A program made the translations under genes and the position numbers. A stretch of 64,000 nucleotides of DNA from Pachyseris speciosa (lineage: Eukaryota; Cnidaria; Anthozoa; Scleractinia; Pachyseridae): the NCBI GenBank assembly GCA_016490735.1, contig JAEMWC010000139.1:187501-251500 (forward strand). The letters are read 5' to 3'. The notes beneath the pieces are model-generated. The model did no database searches. It had not been told where the DNA came from and was given only the letters and a program-made list of their open reading frames with translations. Position 1 is the stretch's first letter, and each line of letters begins with the position of its first letter. Positions 57,373 to 64,000 of the stretch are shown piece by piece.

Positions 57373-58677
57373 ACTCAAACTTTCAAAATGCAACTCAACC
57401 ATGGTTCTCCAGAACTCGACCATGCAATTTCAAAACTGACCATGTAACTTTTCTAACTCGATGATATTGAAAGACATTTGGACCAGGATTTACAACTCGA
57501 TAGGCTTTTGGCAGCAACGGCTTGCCATACTTACTGGCTGACAGGAATCAAAACACGTTATTTCTGGCAGTTGTCTTATTTCAGTTTTCATGCTGGCTGA
57601 GAGTACTGAGGGCGCACTTTTATCTGCGTGAGATTGAAAATAAAGTTAATGAAAAACAAACTGTCCTTGGGCTCGTAACGCAACTTTCAAGAGTCTCAAC
57701 GTATTGAATAGCATGTGCTGTCAGTTGGCTTCGTATTTTGGTGGATTTTTATCTGCGAGAAGATAGGACTTCGGGGAAAAAACTAAAAGTAAACAACATG
57801 GGATACAGATACAAGCCTACTGCCCGTGTTGGGAACGATCTGCCATCCGAAATAAACCATTCGACATATTTTGCCCAAAAATTAAGTTAAAAGCAATACT
57901 TAGCTGGCTGGGTATTTTTCTTCCTTACGCGACTGCTGGCTGGCAAACTGGAAAGATTCCACCCGTGCTGGCTGGCATTTCGTGTTTGTGGCATTTTCAA
58001 CTTTGCTGGCTCGTTGAGAAACGACACGCTCGTAGCTGGCTGGGATTTTTATTTCTCAAAAGTTTTTCTCGCTGGCATTGAAGAGCGGTAATTTTTTTGC
58101 CAGGAAAGTTAAATATTAACGAAGATTGACAAGGGGACACTCAGCTAGTGTTTAGTACATCGTACGATAAAAATTCTCAGAAAAGGTGGTTGGGTACTCC
58201 TGGAATAACTGCTTCGCGTAACCAAACATGTCAACCTATCGGCAATCTACACTTAATTTCTATAAAATGGACATCTAGCATCCTATTTACGACCGATTTC
58301 CGATTCTGAAGTGTAAAAGCAACGCTTGTTAACCGCTTTCTAAATGCCCAGTTGACAAGAGCTCACGAATGCGAAAGTTTATAGGCAAAACTGAAATCGA
58401 GCTCCTGGTTATGGGAATTCTCCGAATTGCCCCAAATTTTAGTTTTGAAGTCTAGAGATATAGTGTTTTAACGTACATTAAAATTTTGGTTGGGTTTTTT
58501 AGCGAGCGCTTCAGAATAAGTCGACCAATTTGAAGAAATTTTGCACTTAGTGATCTCAAATTGACCTCAGAGTGTTTGTTTACATTGACTATTCGCATCG
58601 GTTACATTGAAATGAGCGCTCCATATTAACTAATATCCTCATTCCATATTTCATTTGATAATGAATTTGACTTACCA

Positions 58678-58875
58678 CTATATAATGGAGTCGAATAGGT
58701 GCAAGGATTGTCTTGAAGCGGCAGAATGAAGCCGAGTTGTTGTCCAAACTAGATCTGATGTAAAAGTTTCAGAAATTCCTTTGTCAAATTTGCCTATAAT
58801 TATATGTGACTGTAAGAAACGCTGCAGCTCATCAACCAAATGCCTGGGTAAGTTGTTGAGACATCTGTGACACAC
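58678..58875 (-). pseudogene. Arm-borne exon, left copy (damaged)
   Basis: MCHRCLNNLPRHLVDELQRF.. begins the same exon as the right arm, but the frame shifts after SDL. The donor GTG|GTAAGT is retained at the lower-coordinate end. Protein family not recognised. Confidence 0.4.
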
Positions 58876-59222
58876 TTAGATCTGTTTTAGTGTTGGAGTG
58901 TTGGAACTGGAGCTGATAAGAGCTCACTCTAGAGCTGGTAAGACCCGACTGATGCAGGGCATTATTGTCGATTGCGTGACATATTTTGAAACACCCTACG
59001 GGATAAATCTAGTCTCCGAAAATCCCCCCACCCCAAATCACTTTTCTAATGGTCCATCTTTAAAGATAAAATATCCAAAAAATAATAATCAAGGGGTATA
59101 TTCACGTATTCACGTAACAATAGCCGTGAAGCGTCTCGGTTGCATATCTGAACAAAACCGTAGTGTGCCAGCATCTCCATCATGGTGTTTCGTCCGCAAA
59201 ATTCCTCAAAGAAAATACATTA

Positions 59223-59550
59223 TGCACATGTCATCGGCATCCCCGTGGGGTCGACCCCCGGGCCTACCAGGGAGATATGTGGGGGAATACAAGGAGATGG
59301 ACGGGATTCTTTGCCCGAGGGTAGGGGAAAATACTGACATTGTTTTACGATCAAAGATTAGGGGGTGGGTAATTTACAAGTTTGAAAAGGATGTCACGGG
59401 GATTTTCAGGTGTTAGACACCTCACCCAGGGGACTTTGTCTTGAGAGATTCCCCGATCCCCGGGGAATTCCTCAAGTTTGCTTGACTTATTTTACAATCC
59501 CCCTGGTTGGCCCGGGGGTCGACCCCACGGGGAAGCCGATGACATGTGCA
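59223..59550. mobile_element. Harbinger-like MITE, TTA target
   Basis: 328 bp with about 45-bp inverted ends starting TGCACATGTCATCGGC and containing CCGTGGGGTCGACCCC. Flanked by TTA on both sides, the 3-bp target typical of PIF/Harbinger. Confidence 0.75.
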
Positions 59551-59675
59551 TTAATATAACTATTCGTTTCTTTATTTTTCGGTAGGTTAACCGAATTATT
59601 TATGTTAGTCCGGGTCGAGAAACAGTCCCTCAGGTGCAATCGAGTGTAGCTCTAAAAATCGGCATGTGCTAAAAC

Positions 59676-59820
59676 CAGGAACACCGGAACAAAACCACCG
59701 GAACGGAACCACCGAAACAACCGGAACCACCGGAACGAAACCACCGAAACCTGCGAAACAACCGAAACAACCGAAACTGTCGGAAAACAACGAACGGAAC
59801 CAACGGAACTACCGAAACGA
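59676..59820. repeat. CCGGAACCACCGAAAC-type minisatellite
   Basis: Degenerate tandem of CCGGAAC, CCGAAAC and ACCACCG words, about 145 bp. Confidence 0.8.
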
Positions 59821-60242
59821 ATTCAAATCAAACTCTTGTTAAAGAGAGTTTTTAAAACATTGTTGGCTTTGCATTGTTTTAAGCCGCGCATTTGGCGCGC
59901 GTAAAGAGAGGACGCTAAATCAGGGACCGCACAGAGGGAGGGGCTGGAACAGCTTTAGCCCCCTCCACTACTTTTTTTGCGAAAATAAAAATACATTAAA
60001 CAAAAAAAATATTTTAACAAAAACAACGGAGCCAAAAATAGCATAAAATCGTTTATTCGAAAGTGTCCAGAGTTACTGGCAAAGACAAACACGCAGATAA
60101 ATAGAGAGAAAGAAGTATTAGTCGTTACAATTATGAAATACGAGCTTCAGATCATTTTATGATGTTGTTTTACTGAAAAGTAAAAGCTATCCCTCCATGA
60201 CAGGACCGATGTTACCAAGGAGAACTCGCGCGCCGAGTAGGA

Positions 60243-60482
60243 TTGAACGCTATTGACCAGCGTTTTGACCAGCCAAGCTTTGATACGTATGCGAAGATTG
60301 AGTCTCTCTCAATTAAGACCCTCAATTGGCAGGACAAATCCGAAGAGCTAAAGTTTATGGAAAAACTGTATAACGATGATGTTAATATTTCAATGTTAAC
60401 TGCCCAGATGGAAATTTTACAAGTGCTGCTGAAGGATGGTGATTATTCGTATTTTGACGACATCATAGTAAAATTAAATTAA
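60243..60482 (+). pseudogene. hAT transposase fragment (ZMYM1-like type)
   Basis: The frame reads NAIDQRFDQPSFDTYAKIES then IKTLNWQDKSEEL, matching a central region of hAT-family transposases of the ZMYM1/P52rIPK-like group. A stop follows; a MITE (60,519-60,659) separates it from the C-terminal part. Probably one decayed copy inserted in the TTAA element. Confidence 0.55.
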
Positions 60483-60518
60483 AGAGCTACCCAACCCAGA
60501 ACGGGAAATGATAAATAA

Positions 60519-60659
60519 TGGTAATTAAACTGAGTGGAGTGCAATTTGGTCTGAAATCATACGCGTGATTCAAACTCGAACAAGCCGCAGCGCGAGTTCG
60601 ATTTGAAATGACAAGTATGATTTCAGACCAAAATTGCATGACACGAAGTTCAATTACCA
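60519..60659. mobile_element. Short MITE splitting the hAT relic
   Basis: Inverted ends TGGTAATTAAACT / AGTTCAATTACCA and inner GGTCTGAAATCATAC / GTATGATTTCAGACC; 141 bp, strongly palindromic. Confidence 0.7.
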
Positions 60660-60887
60660 CTTTATTACAGCCATTTCGAAATCACAGTTTTTTTTTGTCA
60701 ATATTAATATTTGCTTATCCATGAAATTTGATAGGCGTGTTAATATTATTTCACCTTCATTTTGATCGGTTACAGAAAGGATGCGATTTAGAGTAAAAAT
60801 TGGTGCGATTTGGGAATAAATTGCACTGTTAAGATCCAATTAGATTACAAGGATCATCAGTGATTTCAAAAAGAATGTAATAAAAGA

Positions 60888-61135
60888 AATAACCACGTTA
60901 TGTGAGCTTATTCTCGTAAATCCGGCAACCGGTGAGGCCGGTGAAAGATCCTTTTCGACTGCTCGGAAGCTAAAAACATGGCTCCGTTCAAGGATGAACC
61001 AGGAACGATTTAGTAACCTGACAGTTTTAAACATACACAAAGAAAGAACTGACAGGCTTTCCACGATTGACATTGTAAACGAATTTACCGACCGCAACAC
61101 AAACAGAAAGCGTAAATTTGGCACTTTTCAAGTAA
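60888..61135 (+). pseudogene. hAT transposase C-terminal dimerisation remnant
   Basis: Plus-strand frame with ELILVNPATGEAGERSFSTA, RKLKTWLRSRMNQERFSNL and LNIHKERTD. The ERSFS.A.RLK..LR..M...R..NL pattern is the hAT C-terminal dimerisation domain. The frame continues to RNTNRKRKFGTF. Same polarity as the 60,243 fragment. Confidence 0.75.
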
Positions 61136-61227
61136 TGATGTGCAGTAACTTTAATATCATTCACTTAATTATTTTCAGTTACCGTTTTGTTAAATTTCAA
61201 AGCTGTGGAAATATTTTGAACGAATAA

Positions 61228-61373
61228 TTAAACAATTATTGAACTCGGCTTTTGTATGATATGAAGATCTCGGAGGGTGTTATCCTCCTCAAGCTTTCGG
61301 CTTTGGCGGATAACACCCTCCTCGATCTGCATAATTCTTCATATCATACTCAGCCTCGTCCCATAATTGTTAA
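61228..61373. mobile_element. Palindromic MITE, GGGTGTTATCC core
   Basis: Inverted repeats TTAAACAATTATTGAACTCG / complement of CGTCCCATAATTGTTAA, then TATGATATGAAGA and AGGGTGTTATCC in both orientations. 146 bp. Confidence 0.75.
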
Positions 61374-61962
61374 TTATACAGCGTTGAGTTCAAGGCAGCT
61401 CAAGCAAAATCGTTGGATTTCTGGCTTATTTATAGTAATTACAGGTTGATATCAGCAGTATAACAGACTGATATTTCAATATAGTGATGGTGAATTTTGA
61501 GACCCGATAGCAAAGCGTTTTCTTTAGCCCTCCCCCCACCACTCAAAAACTTGCTGCGCGGCCCCGCTAAATCCCTGCAGGTTTCACGAACGTTGCGTTT
61601 ACAGCCAAGACCAAGTGTCTCCCGATGGTGAGGACATATCTTGAGTTGATCAATGTTTTGCGGGCATGAAAAGTGATGCGTTCTTGCGAGAATAAGCTCA
61701 ACTTATCTATAGTACTCATGCTTATCTATAGTACGGCTGCAGTTGAGCAATGGCATGCATGACTTTGACAGACATTATCCTTGCTACTGAAACCACATTG
61801 CCCGCCAACGATCTCTTGAAATAAACAAGTTTCACCTTCCATAGAGTAAAAACATGATTTCCGCACTCTAGTGCAAAACCTTGACCGTGGGGATTGGTCG
61901 ATTCACGTCTTTGGCAAAGACGCGCAAACACTATTTGCGCAACCTGGAATTCAGCTAAGTAG

Positions 61963-62160
61963 GGGTGCCGAGTCGATTGGGAAATCTGGATCCGAATTTC
62001 CGATCGAACACAATCCGAATGGAGGAATCTTTCCCCGACATGGATTTCAATCATCAAAATCCGTCGCGAAATCCGTTTTCGGATTTTGTGTTCGACTGCA
62101 GTGAAATCCGAAATATTCAGATTTTAAGATCTGAATCCAAATTTGCCAATCGACTGCACC
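61963..62160. mobile_element. Palindromic MITE, GGGTGC..GTCGATTGG ends
   Basis: Inverted ends GGGTGCCGAGTCGATTGG and complement of CCAATCGACTGCACCC, with AATCCGAA-type subterminal repeats and inner TCGAACACAA. The style resembles the GGGTGCG ends of the 16,310 element. Confidence 0.65.
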
Positions 62161-62892
62161 CGAGGGGCTGTTCTCGACCCCAGGACTAACATAAATAATG
62201 AAGAAACGAATAGTTATTAGGGTTGTTTCTCTGCGAGAATTTTGGGGAAGCAACATCATAATAAAGATGCTGGTACACGTTGTGTTGATATGAAAATGAG
62301 ACGCTTTTTCAAAGGGCCATTGTTGCGTGAATTTACCCCTTGGGTATTTTTTTTTTGGCTACTTTATTTTTAGGGATAGACCATTGGAAAAGCGATGGGA
62401 GGCTGTGGTAAGGATTTTCGGAGACTGAAGAAGCATTTTTCATTTGAATGGAAAAACCGGGGAGAATTTTCTGTAAGGAACGGAACAATTTTTCTCAATC
62501 AAAATAGAACTGGAATAGAGTGTTCTTTTTACACTGAGTACAATTTAAGAAACTAGGTACTAACAAAAACAACACTAAGTCGCACATCGGAAGTCAACCA
62601 AGGAGCATGGAACTAGTGGAACGCCGCAGATGTTACAGGATTTTAGGATCATTACGACAAAAACAAGAAAGAGGAATACCTCAGATGGTATTCCTTATAT
62701 GTTGTGAACAAATTCCGGTGGAAAAATCCGTTCCATTTGATTTACTAAGGGAACAACCGGGTTTTCGAAAGTGCCAAGGATTTCGCCCGAGGGGTGTTTC
62801 AAAATCTGTCACGCAATCGACAATAGATCGGGTCTAATCAGCTCCATAATAACCTCTTATCAGCTCCAGTTCCAACACTAAAACAGATCTAA

Positions 62893-63114
62893 ATGTGTCA
62901 CAGATGTCTCAACAACTTACCCAGGTATATGGTTGATGAGCTGCAGCGTTTCTTACGATCAGATATAATACTAGGCAAATTCGACGTAGGAGTTTCTGAA
63001 AGTTTTATATCAGATCTACAACAGTTTGGACAACAACTGAACCCGATTGCAGCCTCTATCGGCTTCATTCTGCCGCTTCAAGACAAAACACGCTACTATT
63101 CGACGCTATTATAC
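62893..63114 (+). other. Arm-borne exon, right copy
   Basis: Open frame MCHRCLNNLPRYMVDELQRF.. through SDIILGKFDVGVSESFISDL and GFILPLQDKTRYYSTLLYN, ending at the donor ATG|GTAAGTC near 63,120. Duplicated in the left inverted arm (58,678-58,875). It could be the first exon of the element's own protein or a captured host exon. A CxxC is the only motif; family not recognised. Confidence 0.4.
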
Positions 63115-63706
63115 AATGGTAAGTCAAATTCACTCTCAAATGAAATATGGAATGGGAATATTAGTTAAAATATGGAGCGCTCATTTCAATGTAACCGATG
63201 TGACTAGTCAATGTAAACAAACACTCTGAGGTCAATTTTAGGTCACTTAGCGCAAAATTTCTTCAAATTGGTCGACTTATTCTGAAGCGCTCGCTAAAAA
63301 ACCCAACCAAAATTTTAATGTACGTTAAAACACTATATCTCTAGACTTCAAAACTAAAATTTGGGGCAATTCGGAGAATTCCCATAACCAGGAGCTCGAT
63401 TTCAGTTTTGCCTATAAACTTTCGCATTCGTGAGCTCTTGTCAACTGGGCATTTAGAAAGCGGTTAACAAGCGTTGATTTTACACTTCAGAATCGGAAAC
63501 CTGTCATAAATAGGATGCTAGATGTCCATTTTATAGAAATTAAGTGTTAGATTGCCGATAGGTTGACATGTTTGGTTACGCGAAGCAGTTATTTCGGCCG
63601 GTCTATTTTCCCTTGTGAGGCGGCTAATTTCAGGCGTCAGACGGGCGAAATCAAAAATCTCAAATAATTCCAAAAATCGACCGTATTTCGGAAAATAAAC
63701 CCCAGG

Positions 63707-63821
63707 GCTGAGTTGCTCGAAGCATGGTTAGCGCTAACCATTGGTTAAGATGTATTAAAACCCATAGGTTGTCATGGTATTTAACCCTGGTTAGCGCTAA
63801 CCATGCTTCGAGCAACTGGGC
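63707..63821. mobile_element. 115-bp MITE inside right terminal repeat
   Basis: Interrupts the right terminal repeat of the TTAA element; the left repeat is uninterrupted (ACCTCCTGGGGTTTATTTTCC). Ends GCTGAGTTGCTCGAAGCATG / complement; flanked by CCAGG. Contains the 14-bp palindrome GGTTAGCGCTAACC twice. Confidence 0.8.
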
Positions 63822-64000
63822 CCAGGAGGTTTGTAAACTCGTCAGTACCTCTCTATAGACTTAAAATGAGGGTAGGTTAGGTTTTCGACTGTGGCCGCCT
63901 TTTGCTCGATTTTCCTGTGCACTTGCTCTTAAGTGTTAAACTGAAGTAAGGATTATTCTGCAACGCCAGAGATTGTCAAAGAGTCTGTAAATTCACTCAG

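Larger units (their letters stand above)
55197..57529. mobile_element. Foldback element with palindromic minisatellite arms
   Basis: 2.33 kb flanked by CTTACT on both sides (55,191-55,196; 57,530-57,535). Long inverted arms (about 55,197-55,885 and 56,735-57,529) begin TATGGCAAGCCGTTGCTGCC. Each arm carries a tandem array of the 12-bp palindrome CTCGCTAGCGAG. The spacer of about 850 bp between arms is AT-rich with no recognised gene. Architecture matches foldback transposons. Confidence 0.8.
55046..58202. mobile_element. 3.2-kb nested insertion, CAGGAGT ends
   Basis: Interrupts the left arm of the TTAA element; the right arm has the uninterrupted sequence (complement of CCGAAATAACTGC). It is flanked by a GAATAA duplication and bounded by short inverted ends CAGGAGTNC. 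The interior near both ends is scattered with GCTGGCTGGC words (about 55,095-55,180 and 57,535-58,075). No transposase is recognised. Confidence 0.65.
54818..63928. mobile_element. 9.1-kb TTAA-flanked composite element
   Basis: Flanked by TTAA at 54,814-54,817 and 63,929-63,932. Copy B has a single TTAA at the same place (CATATTAAGTGTTAAAC), proving insertion. The ends are inverted repeats: GAGAGAATGCACAGGAAAATC on the left and GAGCAAGTGCACAGGAAAATC complemented on the right, about 225 bp long. They continue inward, after removal of younger insertions, as matching arms at 58,209-58,985 and 62,805-63,595. TTAA targets are used by piggyBac and Kolobok-type transposons; neither transposase is recognised, so the class is open. 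Confidence 0.75.
49050..64000 (-). repeat. Segmental duplicate C (interrupted, runs off the window)
   Basis: Begins GCACCAAGTAAGACAAGTTAATAAGTG, as copy B does at 42,468, and its end sequence at 63,930-64,000 matches B at 47,493-47,562. It is expanded by a MITE (51,660), a Mutator-like element (53,560) and a 9.1-kb TTAA element (54,818). Confidence 0.9.

Noticed and set aside
54818..63928. Calling the TTAA element piggyBac or Kolobok
   Set aside because: The TTAA duplication fits both, but no transposase of either type is visible and the end sequence is not diagnostic.

Overview
The window looks like nuclear DNA of a cnidarian, most likely an anthozoan (stony coral or sea anemone). The signs are AT-rich DNA, split genes with GT..AG introns, tRNA-derived SINEs, degenerate L1/Tx1-like, CR1/L2-like and Penelope-like retroelements, hAT and Harbinger-like relics and many palindromic MITEs. 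There are no operons and no bacterial or viral gene sets. The species cannot be named from the sequence alone. The recognisable host content is one tandem family of small secreted cysteine-rich proteins, all on the minus strand. Four loci look usable or nearly so: 3.5-4.1 kb, 15.5-16.1 kb, 23.8-24.6 kb and 43.1-44.8 kb. Two are pseudogenes: 38.3-39.0 kb and 49.75-51.1 kb. Members share a signal peptide, a GYFNxxYMAFT-type block, a basic cleavage site in some, and a C-terminal domain with CPAxTDxG, R(F/I)PRYINEVVC and CCEC. The cysteine layout resembles an IL-17-like (less likely Spaetzle-like) cystine-knot ligand; this is inference. Layout: 0-3 kb is repeat-rich and has no recognised gene. Gene 1 (3.5-4.1 kb) is followed by a 1.1-kb inverted array of four tRNA-like repeats (4.8-5.9 kb). 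A 2.3-2.5-kb upstream block carrying a leader exon ending in ATG|GTGAGT lies at 7.7-10.0 kb. It is duplicated at 11.1-13.7 kb and present as a diverged copy at 19.5-20.95 kb, upstream of gene 2. Gene 2 (15.5-16.1 kb) is followed by a block of nested transposons (16.3-18.6 kb). A 750-bp tri/hexanucleotide repeat sits at 22.2-23.0 kb, and gene 3 lies at 23.8-24.6 kb. From 24.6 to 37.5 kb there is mostly non-coding DNA with decayed retroelements. From 37.5 kb to the end there are three tandem copies (A, B, C) of a second gene unit. B (about 42.46-47.6 kb) holds the only intact gene, with a separate micro-exon 1 at 44.79 kb. A is frameshifted. C (about 49.05 kb to the window end) is deleted internally and has been invaded by a 309-bp MITE, a 945-bp Mutator-like element with 79-bp perfect terminal repeats, and a 9.1-kb element flanked by TTAA. 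That element contains a 3.2-kb insertion, which in turn contains a 2.3-kb foldback element built from a 12-bp palindrome repeated in tandem. Because B and C are duplicates, B supplies the empty target site for each insertion in C, and C does so for a 400-bp retroelement tail in B. Overall the window shows birth and decay in a secreted-ligand gene cluster, with intergenic DNA dominated by recent and nested mobile elements.
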